This document shows, in pieces, positions 16,370-27,502 of a stretch of 64,000 nucleotides of DNA; positions within the stretch are counted from its first letter, which is position 1, and every line of letters starts with the position of its first letter. Below the pieces are notes generated by a model. It saw only the letters and a program-made list of their open reading frames with translations. It made no database searches and had not been told where the DNA came from. This DNA comes from Actinomyces sp. UMB0138 (GTDB lineage: Bacteria > Bacillota > Negativicutes > Veillonellales > Veillonellaceae), in contig NZ_PKMC01000002.1 in the NCBI RefSeq assembly GCF_002849225.1, forward strand, positions 248,001 through 312,000, in the 5' to 3' direction. A program made the position numbers and the translations under genes.

Positions 16370-18913
16370 ATGAACAATGTTTCAAGGTTCTTATTACTAG
16401 CGCCTCGATCGGTACTTGCGACGTTAGGTGTGGCGGCTATGACCGCAGGTGGTTTGGTGCTGGCTCCGGCGGTGGCGCCAACTAATGCTGCGGCTGAACA
16501 GGCTCCAATATTGAGTGCAGGCGAGTGGCTAAAGAAGGGCACTGTCAATGGGTACGTTTTCGTTGACCGTGTTGGCAACCGCACCACCAAGCAGCCTGAC
16601 GATGTTCCGCTATCAAATGTGAAGGTTTACGCGCAGTGGAAGGACGCCGATGGCGTGGTTTCCCCGGTTTACACTGCGAATACAAAATCTGATGGTTCTT
16701 ATTCAATCGCCCTTCCTGACTGGAAAGATGCAAATGGTAGGAGCCACAAGTTCAAATCTCACATAGGCCAGCAGCTGCGTACTTGGTTCGACAACCCGGA
16801 TCCTTCGAAGTACTGGAAGTCCTTCAGTGAAGCTGATGGGAACTTCGGTTCTGTAGGAGACCGTTACCAGTCGACTTGGCTGGATCTATCCCATGTCTAC
16901 AACCAGAACATGACCGTTCAGGAAATTCCGCAGACGGATCAGATGCACAAAGCTAGGGCTGACTGGAAAAAATCTACCCGTAAGGGTGGCGGCGGAGATG
17001 TCACGGGGGCCGTCTTCTATGACATGCGCGGCGCTTTCGGCAATACGGCAGCGCCCACTGCAAGCGAAAAAATCTATGGCGATGTAGGCGTTCCGGGTAC
17101 CACGGTCGTAGGTTCGTATGTGCAGGACGAAGTGGCGCGACGCTTCGACCAGTGGAAGAAGGCTCATAAGGGATTCTCCTTTGATGAGTTCACTGCTGCG
17201 CAACGCGAGATCATCAAAAAGTATGAGGCAGAGACTGGTAAATCTGCCATTGCCGAGACTGTTTACGATGTGACAGATAATGAAGGCAGGTACCACCTAC
17301 AGTTCGACGGTCTAGGCGGCACAAGCTACCGCGATAAGGGTATCTCTACGCTCGCGTGGGGTGAACCCGTTCCTGCCAACAAGGGGTCGTGGGCTGCTGG
17401 AAACATGCAAAGCAAGCATGTAAACACTGGCTACATGTATGTCTCCCCAGTTCTTCCTGAGGGCTTGGGTGCGGCTATGAATAACTTCCAGTCGAACCGA
17501 TACCAATTTGGCGGTGAAGAGGTCGGTTACGCTACAGCACCAGGGCTATCGAATGTGGAAAATGTTCGCTTTGCTCTGAAAATGCAGGATCTGGTGTTTG
17601 ACGTGACCGACTACAACACCACGGATAAACCTGCCACCCCAGGCACCACCGTCAATACAAAGACGGCTGGCACCTTCCCAAACACGGATTATGACATTGT
17701 CTGGACTGACGACAAAGGCAAGGAAGTAGGCTCATGTACCGCCACCTCAAGTAATTTGGGTGTTTTAGAGCCATGCGCGTTTGTCGTTCCGAAGGATCTA
17801 GATCAGCCGACCACCTACACTGCTCAGCTATACCCTAAGGGCATTCGTAAAACTGCTTTAGCTGCAGACTCTTTCACAGCGAAAGTAACTCCCGAATACA
17901 AGCAGACCAGCGTCGAACCTGGCAAATCCACAACTGTAGATACCCCCTTGCATAGCGAAAATGGGACTAAGCCTGCGAAGGGCACCAAGTTCGCGCCGGC
18001 GAATATCGATAAGGATGAGATTCCTGAAGGTGCCGTCAAGGAAATTCCCAAGTGGGCAACAGTCAATGGGGATGGCACTATTGCAGTGTCTCCGGATGCG
18101 GGCGTGCCTGAGGGCGACTACAACATCCCAGTCAAGGTGACCTACCCGAATGGTGTTGAAAAAGTAGTATTAGCGCCCATTCATGTTGGCAAGAAACAGA
18201 TCACTGATTCGGTTGATCCGAAGTATGCGCAGGATACTGTGGTCAAGGCTGGGGAGTCTGGGACTGTTGTGGCTCCTAAGGATGCTGATGGTAATGCTTT
18301 GCCGGAGGGTACTAAGTTTGTTCCTGGTAAGGATGTTCCTGAGTGGGCTAAGGTCAACCCGGATGGGTCTATTACTGTTGCTCCTGGTAAGGATGTAGTT
18401 CCTGGTGATTATAAGGTTCCGGTTGTGGTGACTTATCCGGATGGGTCTACTGATGCTGTTGAGGTTCCGGTTAAGGTAACTGAGGGTGGTAAGGGTCGGA
18501 CTGATGCTGGTAAGCCGGCTTGGGATGATGCTTCTACTCCGGCTGATAAGACTGTTGTTATCCCGAATAAGGGTGGCGATGTTGTTGAGGGCACCACTGT
18601 TGAGGTGGAGGGTCCTGGTAAGGCTGAGATTGGTGCGGATGGTTCCTTGAAGGTGACTCCGAGTGCTGATGCTAAGCCTGGTGACAAGATTGTTGCCAAG
18701 GTTAAGGATGGTGAGGGTAATGTCATTGACACTGTTACCGTGCGCATCTCTGAGAATGTTCGAGGTAATAGCCGCAAGGTAGTCAGGACGATTGCCCGCA
18801 CTTCCATAGCAAAGACGGGTGTTCAGGTGTTCGGGTACGGTGCTGCGTCCGCCGCATTGCTATTGGCGGGAGTAGGCGTTATTGCAGCAGCCAGGAGGTG
18901 CAAGGAAGACTAG
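16370..18913 (+). CDS. IAKTG-anchored surface protein with Rib-like repeats (paralogue 2)
   Basis: An 847-residue paralogue of the 12785 gene with the same layout. The signal peptide covers residues 1-42 with A-A-A before the cleavage site. The large N-terminal adhesin-like region matches the first protein along its length; both share Y-V-Q-D-E-V-A-R-R-F-D and H-V-N-T-x-Y-M-Y-V-S-P. Two Rib-like domains follow. The sorting signal is I-A-K-T-G at 813-817, then a hydrophobic helix and R-R-C-K-E-D. The I in place of L makes the motif a variant of L-A-x-T-G; class E sortase is the likely anchoring enzyme. N-terminal codon use is ordinary, while the repeats switch to T/G-ending codons and share exact 30-base stretches with paralogue 1. 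Confidence 0.87.
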   Translation: MNNVSRFLLLAPRSVLATLGVAAMTAGGLVLAPAVAPTNAAAEQAPILSAGEWLKKGTVNGYVFVDRVGNRTTKQPDDVPLSNVKVYAQWKDADGVVSPVYTANTKSDGSYSIALPDWKDANGRSHKFKSHIGQQLRTWFDNPDPSKYWKSFSEADGNFGSVGDRYQSTWLDLSHVYNQNMTVQEIPQTDQMHKARADWKKSTRKGGGGDVTGAVFYDMRGAFGNTAAPTASEKIYGDVGVPGTTVVGSYVQDEVARRFDQWKKAHKGFSFDEFTAAQREIIKKYEAETGKSAIAETVYDVTDNEGRYHLQFDGLGGTSYRDKGISTLAWGEPVPANKGSWAAGNMQSKHVNTGYMYVSPVLPEGLGAAMNNFQSNRYQFGGEEVGYATAPGLSNVENVRFALKMQDLVFDVTDYNTTDKPATPGTTVNTKTAGTFPNTDYDIVWTDDKGKEVGSCTATSSNLGVLEPCAFVVPKDLDQPTTYTAQLYPKGIRKTALAADSFTAKVTPEYKQTSVEPGKSTTVDTPLHSENGTKPAKGTKFAPANIDKDEIPEGAVKEIPKWATVNGDGTIAVSPDAGVPEGDYNIPVKVTYPNGVEKVVLAPIHVGKKQITDSVDPKYAQDTVVKAGESGTVVAPKDADGNALPEGTKFVPGKDVPEWAKVNPDGSITVAPGKDVVPGDYKVPVVVTYPDGSTDAVEVPVKVTEGGKGRTDAGKPAWDDASTPADKTVVIPNKGGDVVEGTTVEVEGPGKAEIGADGSLKVTPSADAKPGDKIVAKVKDGEGNVIDTVTVRISENVRGNSRKVVRTIARTSIAKTGVQVFGYGAASAALLLAGVGVIAAARRCKED

Positions 18914-18934
18914 TAGCTAAGTCTTCGATCTCTA

Positions 18935-18978
18935 ACTAGTTTGGCCCTGAGAGCCTAGGCTCTCAGGGCCAAACTAGT
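18935..18978 (+). terminator. Terminator: perfect 44-base palindrome
   Basis: The two 22-base halves, beginning ACTAGTTTGGCC and ending GGCCAAACTAGT, are exact reverse complements with no unpaired loop bases. ATCTTTTTTAAA follows at once. It lies 22 bases after the stop codon and is the strongest hairpin in the window. Confidence 0.9.
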
Positions 18979-18989
18979 ATCTTTTTTAA

Positions 18990-19444
18990 AACACTTGTGT
19001 AGCGTAAAGATGGTTAGCGTTCGCTGTGGAAATGCCTGCAAAACTTAACATTAAAACAAGATTAAGTTCCAGGTGGTAGCCGATAGTGATCAACTCCAAT
19101 GCAACAGTGACCCGATTTACATCTGACTCCACGCGTTAATTACCGCCTGGTAAAGATTAAAAAGCTGTCATTCGCGCTGAGCACAGCCTTTTACCGGGAT
19201 TCTTTCAGACTTTCATAATCTTTCAGAATCGCTGTGAACAGGCGCAACGGTAAGCTGTAAATGTTTATGCAGGCGTGTTAGATGACAGAATTAAATGATC
19301 TATGTCGAAACGCGCATGAATTTTATACTTTCGTGGATATGCGTCTAGCTCCCTTCCAGGCAAACACTTGCCAGCACTAAGGAATTCAGGAATCATTGCA
19401 CCGACAATGTTTCCATTTTCTTACCTATCTGAAGGAAGAAGAAT
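18990..19444. other. AT-rich upstream region of the VaFE-repeat protein gene
   Basis: About 450 bases with no gene that I can support. It contains a direct repeat, TCTTTCAGA at 19201-19209 and again at 19219-19227, with a related CTTTCATAA between them. The spacing is close to two helical turns and could be an activator site. The ribosome binding site AAGGAAG for the next gene is near 19430-19437. Confidence 0.4.
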
Positions 19445-21289
19445 ATGAAAGACCAAGGAATAGCCAGGAGGAGGGAGCTGAAAGTAGGCGCTGTCATCGC
19501 AGCCCTGTTTTCGCTGCTCGTCACTCTGACTGGACTTTCTGCAGTCTTCGAGCCTCAATCCGCGCTCGCCGCGGGTAATGAGCTCGGAGAGACGGTCGAG
19601 TTCACTCCGAACTACGACTTCGCGGATATTCCCCAAGGCAGCGGCTACTACGCTGATAAGGGAAATATCATTTGGGGCGGTAATGGTGGATCCGACAATG
19701 GAGTCACCAATAAGAAGTCCAACATCGGTTTCGCTTGGTGTATTGATCTGGGGCTTCGAACTCCGGCCGATGCCAAGAATCTGATTTGGGATAAGTCAAC
19801 TGCGCAGAAGTTGACTCCCGCCAACATCGCTGACACGACTAAGGACACCGCTCACGGCCAAGAGCGCTACGATGCGGCTTACAAGATGATCACTAACATG
19901 ATCAACTCTTGGAAAGCAGGCAAGTACGACGAGGCTAAAAAGTACAACCTGTACGCCCAGGCGTTGCTCGGTAACCCGACTGCGCAGGGAACTGCCGGTG
20001 AGGTTATCAACTCGAACGGGCAGGCTTCACCTCAGGCTGGTACCTACAGTGGCGTCACCCCCGGAGAGTTCACTGACCTTACAGGCTTTAAAGCCATGGC
20101 TGGTGGACCTTCCGTATTTGATCATGCGATTGATTTCAAGGCGCCTGAAGGAAGCTATCTGACTTACGTTCCGCCGACCCTACCTAACGGCAAGGTTGCG
20201 GTAAACCAGGCGCAGCGTATGGTTCCCCCGGATCAGCCTGGCATTAAACCTGAGCCGAAGAATCCGGTTATCAAGACCAAGGCTTCTTTGGATGGTGATC
20301 AGGTCAAGGCTGGTGCGAAGGTTGTTGACACTGTTTCTTACGAGGATTTGATTCCTGGTAAGGAGTACACGCTTTCTGCTCAGTTGATTAACAAGGCTGA
20401 TGAGTCTGTTGTTGGTGAGGGTTCTGCTAAGTTCACTCCGGAGCAGGCTTCTGGTTCTACCAAGGTTGAGATTGTTGTAAATGACTCGGTCAAGGGTGTT
20501 GTTGAGAGCGCGGTTGCGTTCGAGACTTTGACCTCGGCTGTTGTTGATAAGGATGGCAACGAGGTTTCTGAAGAGACCAAGATTGCTGAGCACAAGGATC
20601 TCAATGATGCTGATCAGACTGTGACCTCGAAGAAGGTTGAGCCGAAGAATCCGGTTATCAAGACCAAGGCTTCTTTGGATGGTGATCAGGTCAAGGCTGG
20701 TGCGAAGGTTGTTGACACTGTTTCTTACGAGGATTTGATTCCTGGTAAGGAGTACACGCTTTCTGCTCAGTTGATTAACAAGGCTGATGAGTCTGTTGTT
20801 GGTGAGGGTTCTGCTAAGTTCACTCCGGAGCAGGCTTCTGGTTCTACCAAGGTTGAGATTGTTGTAAATGACTCGGTCAAGGGTGTTGTTGAGAGCGCGG
20901 TTGCGTTCGAGACTTTGACCTCGGCTGTTGTTGATAAGGATGGCAACGAGGTTTCTGAAGAGACCAAGATTGCTGAGCACAAGGATCTCAATGATGCTGA
21001 TCAGACTGTGACCTCGAAGAAGCCGAACAAGCCAGGCAAGCCTGGCAAGCCCGGCAAGCCCGGTCACGAAGTTCCGAAGTGCCCGCCCGAAACCCAGACC
21101 AAGGTCGAAAAGAAGACCATCGTCGGCAAGGACGGCAAGAAGAAGCACGTGACCATCGTCAAGTGCATCAAGTCTTCCAAGACCCTAGCCAAGACCGGCT
21201 CCAACGCTGGCGTCGTGGGCGGCATTGCTGCCCTGACACTAGCCGGCGGTGCAGCACTGGTACTCGGCCAGCGTCGCAAGAAGAACTAA
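19445..21289 (+). CDS. LAKTG-anchored surface protein with two identical VaFE-like repeats
   Basis: A 614-residue wall-anchored protein. The signal peptide covers about residues 1-42 (A-L-A at the cleavage site). The N-terminal domain (~43-265) contains a single cysteine, C99 in I-G-F-A-W-C-I-D-L; this resembles the thioester-domain proteins that precede VaFE repeats, but I do not see a clear T-Q-x-A motif, so a thioester bond is unproven. Two 129-residue repeats follow, each with V-A-F-E-T-L-T-S-A, the VaFE signature of isopeptide-stabilised stalk domains. A K-P-G repeat linker leads to L-A-K-T-G, a hydrophobic helix and R-R-K-K-N. It is probably an adhesin on a stalk, anchored by the class E sortase. 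Confidence 0.87.
   Translation: MKDQGIARRRELKVGAVIAALFSLLVTLTGLSAVFEPQSALAAGNELGETVEFTPNYDFADIPQGSGYYADKGNIIWGGNGGSDNGVTNKKSNIGFAWCIDLGLRTPADAKNLIWDKSTAQKLTPANIADTTKDTAHGQERYDAAYKMITNMINSWKAGKYDEAKKYNLYAQALLGNPTAQGTAGEVINSNGQASPQAGTYSGVTPGEFTDLTGFKAMAGGPSVFDHAIDFKAPEGSYLTYVPPTLPNGKVAVNQAQRMVPPDQPGIKPEPKNPVIKTKASLDGDQVKAGAKVVDTVSYEDLIPGKEYTLSAQLINKADESVVGEGSAKFTPEQASGSTKVEIVVNDSVKGVVESAVAFETLTSAVVDKDGNEVSEETKIAEHKDLNDADQTVTSKKVEPKNPVIKTKASLDGDQVKAGAKVVDTVSYEDLIPGKEYTLSAQLINKADESVVGEGSAKFTPEQASGSTKVEIVVNDSVKGVVESAVAFETLTSAVVDKDGNEVSEETKIAEHKDLNDADQTVTSKKPNKPGKPGKPGKPGHEVPKCPPETQTKVEKKTIVGKDGKKKHVTIVKCIKSSKTLAKTGSNAGVVGGIAALTLAGGAALVLGQRRKKN
20251..20637 (+). repeat. VaFE repeat, copy 1 (387 bp)
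   Basis: First of two directly adjacent 387 bp units (129 codons). I found no base difference from copy 2. The unit uses T- and G-ending codons, unlike the rest of the gene. Confidence 0.95.
20638..21024 (+). repeat. VaFE repeat, copy 2 (387 bp)
   Basis: Exact tandem copy of 20251-20637. A perfect in-frame tandem duplication of this size can expand or contract by recombination, changing stalk length. Confidence 0.95.
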
Positions 21290-21296
21290 CAACGGA

Positions 21297-21323
21297 ACGC
21301 AGTAAGCCTCCCGCTTACTGCGT
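21297..21323 (+). terminator. Stem-loop after the VaFE gene
   Basis: ACGCAGTAAG (21297-21306) pairs perfectly with CTTACTGCGT (21314-21323). A T-tract is lacking. Together with the next hairpin it probably ends transcription or stabilises the 3' end. Confidence 0.6.
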
Positions 21324-21333
21324 CCTAAACAGC

Positions 21334-21365
21334 AACTGGGATGCCGCAAAAGCGGCATCCCAGTT
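21334..21365 (+). terminator. Second stem-loop after the VaFE gene
   Basis: AACTGGGATGCCGC (21334-21347) pairs perfectly over 14 bases with GCGGCATCCCAGTT (21352-21365) around an AAAA loop. CTGCTTTAA follows. It is the second of two tandem hairpins. Confidence 0.65.
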
Positions 21366-21689
21366 CTGCTTTAACCAGCCACCACCAAACTTCACACAAC
21401 AAAACCAATAGGGTGCCCACCCTCCACCGCAACGGAGACGCCACTCCAAGCCCCACCGTCCACGCCAAAAGAAGTCAGGTCTCAACAACCAATAGGGCGA
21501 AGCGCTTGCCAAAGACCGTGCCATAAAAGGCTGATAACCCTGGGCAAACGCAAAACTAGAAGAGCGCACGCGACAATCCACCCCAATGGCAAACCATAGG
21601 CACCTGGGCCACCTACGCCCTCTAGAAAGCGAGCCTAAGAAAGAGCCAAGAAGACCCCATACGTTGCCTAGAACAAAAGCTGAAAGCCC
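21366..21689. other. C/A-rich convergent intergenic region
   Basis: About 320 bases between the plus-strand surface gene and the minus-strand MMPL gene. The plus strand is strongly rich in C and A. ACCAATAGGG occurs twice (near 21404 and 21488). No gene is supported; the frames here have poor composition. The content is unexplained. Confidence 0.4.
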
Positions 21690-24299
<2,610 letters not shown>

Positions 24300-24331
24300 C
24301 TAGAAGCGCACTTGTGAGCCAAGGGCGAACG

Positions 24332-25402
24332 CTACAAAGCCCGGGCCGAAAGCTCCGCCTGAGTAGCTACATCAGGGAAACCATTCACCTTGTACCGCAG
24401 CGGCCAAACCGAGTCATCTATTTGAAAACCCTCCGGCCAAACCTGCCTGGCCTGGGCAAAAGAGATCTTAATAGAATCAGTAAAATCTGGTTCCTCGCCA
24501 GGCTCAGAATTAGGCAAGAAAGCGATGTAATCAGCCGCCGGCACGGAAGAAAGTGGGGCGGGAACGAGCGCAGTGAAAGAAGCCGGATGTTCTGGGCTGG
24601 CAGGATCAGCGCCAATCTCGAAGGGTGCCACCTGCCCGTACGCAGCAGGCGAAGCCTCGCACACCTTACCCTGCTGGGTGTAAGCATCCTCTAGCAGCCC
24701 CAACCTGATCTGCATCCACGTAGAAAACCCTGGATGAGTCTGCTCTAAAGCGTACTCACTCAGATCGCCAGCTCTAGAAATACTAAAAGGCAACGGGCAA
24801 ATCGTGTGCTCACTGACGCCGCGCCCAACTGCCATCGTAAGTGCACTCTGAACCGCATCCACGTCCTCGTCAAAGAACCAGATGCGACGATCCGACAGCG
24901 GCATCACTAGCGGGTTCTTCCAACCACGATTATCTACGAGCCACTGCCTAGTTTTGGCAAGAGCCCCAGATAGCAGCAAGAACGCTGCGCCCTCGTCACC
25001 AGGACCCGCAATCCGCGCAGCCTCGGTTCCGCCCAACTTAGCTTCCACCAGTGGGATAGGAGCTCCCAAGACATCAGTCCTAGCTGCCAACTGCTGCTTC
25101 GCCTTGGTGACAACATTTGCCATTGCGCGCTCAAATAAAACGTCCGTATCTGCACCGATTTCCTGCGCCTTTGCATGATCTAGCAGCACCGACTGGGCCG
25201 GGGTGGCATCTTGCGGCAACCACCCAAAACCAAACCCCAACAATGCTGTAACAGGGGCAAAATACACGTTTACCCCACGGGCCCAATGCGTCAAAAATGT
25301 GGGGGTCGCCCGCAGCACCAAAGTTGCTGTGGAATATACGCGCTCAAAATCGCCCTCGGCGGGAATATTTGCCTGGGCAAACATGCTGTTAGTTACATCC
25401 AT
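24332..25402 (-). CDS. Unrecognised protein, 356 residues
   Basis: I do not recognise a family. The predicted start is ATG 25402 (M-D-V-T-N-S-M-F), preceded by AAGGA seven bases upstream; a longer frame runs to 25576 but would overlap the divergent monooxygenase gene. The product looks soluble and acidic, with mixed alpha/beta composition and no clear transmembrane segment beyond a weakly hydrophobic stretch near residues 45-60 (T-A-L-L-G-F-G-F-G-W-L). It is monocistronic, lying between the MMPL gene (105 bases away) and the divergent LLM monooxygenase gene. Confidence 0.65.
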   Translation of the reverse strand: MDVTNSMFAQANIPAEGDFERVYSTATLVLRATPTFLTHWARGVNVYFAPVTALLGFGFGWLPQDATPAQSVLLDHAKAQEIGADTDVLFERAMANVVTKAKQQLAARTDVLGAPIPLVEAKLGGTEAARIAGPGDEGAAFLLLSGALAKTRQWLVDNRGWKNPLVMPLSDRRIWFFDEDVDAVQSALTMAVGRGVSEHTICPLPFSISRAGDLSEYALEQTHPGFSTWMQIRLGLLEDAYTQQGKVCEASPAAYGQVAPFEIGADPASPEHPASFTALVPAPLSSVPAADYIAFLPNSEPGEEPDFTDSIKISFAQARQVWPEGFQIDDSVWPLRYKVNGFPDVATQAELSARAL

Positions 25403-25469
25403 ACCCCAATCCTTGCATGAACTGGCCCCATTCTTCCTAACATGGAATGGAAACTGAAATGGAGGCCAC

Positions 25470-27428
25470 GTGGCACACAAGATGCAATTCGGCGTATTCA
25501 GCGTCGGCGACCTAACAATAGACCCCACGAGCGGAATGGTTCCCACCGAATCTGAACGCCTGCACGCGATGACCAAGATCGCTGTGCACGCCGAAGAGGT
25601 AGGCCTCGACGTATTCGCGCAAGGTGAGCATCACAACCCGCCATTCGTGCCCTCTAGCCCCACCACCATGTTGGGGTACATTGCAGCAAAAACTGAACGC
25701 ATCATTCTTTCTACCTCCACCACTCTAATTACCACCAACGATCCGGTGAAACTGGCCGAAGACTACGCCATGCTGCAGCACCTGTCGGGCGGCAGGATGG
25801 ACCTGATGCTAGGCCGCGGCAACACGGGGCCGGTTTACCCCTGGTTCGGGAAAGATATTCGCGACGGGATCGAACTGTCCTTTGAAAACTACGGCCTCCT
25901 GCGCAAACTTTGGGACGAAACGGACGTCTACTGGGAAGGCAAACATCGCACTCCACTACGAGGCTTCACCGCGGTGCCACGCCCTCTAGATGGAGTAGCG
26001 CCATTCGTCTGGCACGGATCTATCCGCAGCCCAGAAATTGCAGAACAAGCCGCCTACTACGGGGACGGATTCTTCCACAACAACATCTTTTGGCCCGCCT
26101 CCCATACCGCAAAGATGGTGAACCTGTACCGCGAACGCTTCGAACATTACGGGCACGGTCCAGCAAAGAAGGCCATCGTCGGTTTGGGCGGACAAGTATT
26201 CATGGCCAAGCGAAGCCAGGATGCAAAAGAAGCTTTCCGCCCCTACTTCGACAATGCGCCCGTCTACGGTGGCGGCCCCACCATGGAAGAGTTCACCGAA
26301 CAGACCCCACTAACCGTAGGTTCCCCACAGGAAGTAATCGATCGTACGTTGAGCTTCCGCGAAATGGTAGGCGACTACCAGCGACAGCTATTCCTTGTTG
26401 ACCACGCTGGGCTGCCACTCACCGAGGTGTTGCACCAAATCGACTTCCTTGGCGAGATCCTGCCGGTATTGCGTCGCGAGTTCGCCTCCCTTTCCGAAGA
26501 AGACGTGCCGGACGCTCCCACCCACGAATCTCTGTTGCGTCTTCGCGGTAAGGAACCGGCCCGCTCCGAGGCCAAGATTTGGCAGGAACAGACGCCAGAT
26601 GCAGACCTGGTAAACGAACCACGCGAGTGGAATCAAATCAGCATCGACCTTACTGCTGGGGCCCAGACGGACGACGGCGTGGGCACTCGCGACGGCGCCG
26701 CAGCCGGCGACACGGTAACAGGTGCCTCCTTCTATCAGCAAGCTCCTAGCCGTGAGGCGGCCTTGGGAAGGGCCGACAAATGGTTGGAAGAGTCCCAAAA
26801 GTCCGGCAGTGGCACTGTTGAACAGGAAGATTCTCCGGTACAAAGCCAGGAAGCTCCCTGGTGGACCAAGAATGAACGTCGCATAGTCGTAATTCATGCG
26901 GGCATGTCAGACGCGTCCTCGTCGCGAAAACTAGCAATGCGACTGGCCAAAGAAGCTGCCGCGAAACTAGGGGCCGCCGGGCACTCAATCCAGATTCGCG
27001 AGGTAGCTTTGCGCAAGCTTGCCCGGGATCTAGCCGACAACGTTCTGACCGGATTTGGCAATGAAAAGCTGGAAGGCATAAAGGCTGCCGTAAGTGGCGC
27101 GGCTGCCCTAGTGGCAGTAACGCCCACCTACCAGGGGTCATTCTCAGGACTATTCAAACAATTCTTCGATGTGCTCGAGGACGGAGCTTTGGAAGGCAAG
27201 CCGGTCTTGCTAGGAGGCACCGGAGGTACGCCGCGCCACGCCCTCGTATTGGAACATCACCTACGTCCAGTCTTGACCTACATGCACGCCGAGACGGTGC
27301 CCACCGCCATTTTTGCTGCCACGGAAGACTGGGGGTCCAAAGCAGCTGACTCGGATGGTTCTGGTGGACAGGCACTAGCGCGCCGTATCGCTCGCGGTGC
27401 GGCCCAGCTAGCACAGCGGCTGCTCTAG
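25470..27428 (+). CDS. Luciferase-like flavin monooxygenase fused to an NADPH-dependent FMN reductase
   Basis: A 652-residue two-domain protein. Residues ~5-350 are an LLM-class flavin-dependent monooxygenase (G-E-H-H-N-P-P-F, L-S-G-G-R-M-D-L-M-L-G-R-G). Residues ~350-465 are a polar linker. Residues ~470-650 are a flavodoxin-fold NAD(P)H:FMN reductase (H-A-G-M-S-D-A-S-S-S-R, T-P-T-Y-Q-G-S-F-S-G-L-F-K). In corynebacteria and relatives similar proteins (CE1758-like monooxygenase, CE1759-like reductase) are, as I recall, usually separate neighbouring genes. Fusion would deliver FMNH2 directly to the oxygenase. GTG 25470 is chosen because GGAGG lies five bases upstream. The substrate is unknown. 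Confidence 0.88.
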   Translation: MAHKMQFGVFSVGDLTIDPTSGMVPTESERLHAMTKIAVHAEEVGLDVFAQGEHHNPPFVPSSPTTMLGYIAAKTERIILSTSTTLITTNDPVKLAEDYAMLQHLSGGRMDLMLGRGNTGPVYPWFGKDIRDGIELSFENYGLLRKLWDETDVYWEGKHRTPLRGFTAVPRPLDGVAPFVWHGSIRSPEIAEQAAYYGDGFFHNNIFWPASHTAKMVNLYRERFEHYGHGPAKKAIVGLGGQVFMAKRSQDAKEAFRPYFDNAPVYGGGPTMEEFTEQTPLTVGSPQEVIDRTLSFREMVGDYQRQLFLVDHAGLPLTEVLHQIDFLGEILPVLRREFASLSEEDVPDAPTHESLLRLRGKEPARSEAKIWQEQTPDADLVNEPREWNQISIDLTAGAQTDDGVGTRDGAAAGDTVTGASFYQQAPSREAALGRADKWLEESQKSGSGTVEQEDSPVQSQEAPWWTKNERRIVVIHAGMSDASSSRKLAMRLAKEAAAKLGAAGHSIQIREVALRKLARDLADNVLTGFGNEKLEGIKAAVSGAAALVAVTPTYQGSFSGLFKQFFDVLEDGALEGKPVLLGGTGGTPRHALVLEHHLRPVLTYMHAETVPTAIFAATEDWGSKAADSDGSGGQALARRIARGAAQLAQRLL

Positions 27429-27502
27429 CACTCTAAAATAGGCCCGCGCTCGGCGAGACAGTTAGGATTAACGGGCAACATAACTCAAACAAAAGGAGCT
27501 CC

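Noticed and set aside
20180..21148. Minus-strand 322-residue frame opposite the VaFE repeats
   Set aside because: It mirrors the tandem repeat of the plus-strand gene, whose signal peptide and sorting signal are clear; composition is Leu/Arg/Asn-rich without family features.
21315..21581. Minus-strand 88-residue Trp/Gly-rich frame
   Set aside because: It runs through a terminator hairpin and a low-complexity C/A-rich block, and its composition is not protein-like.
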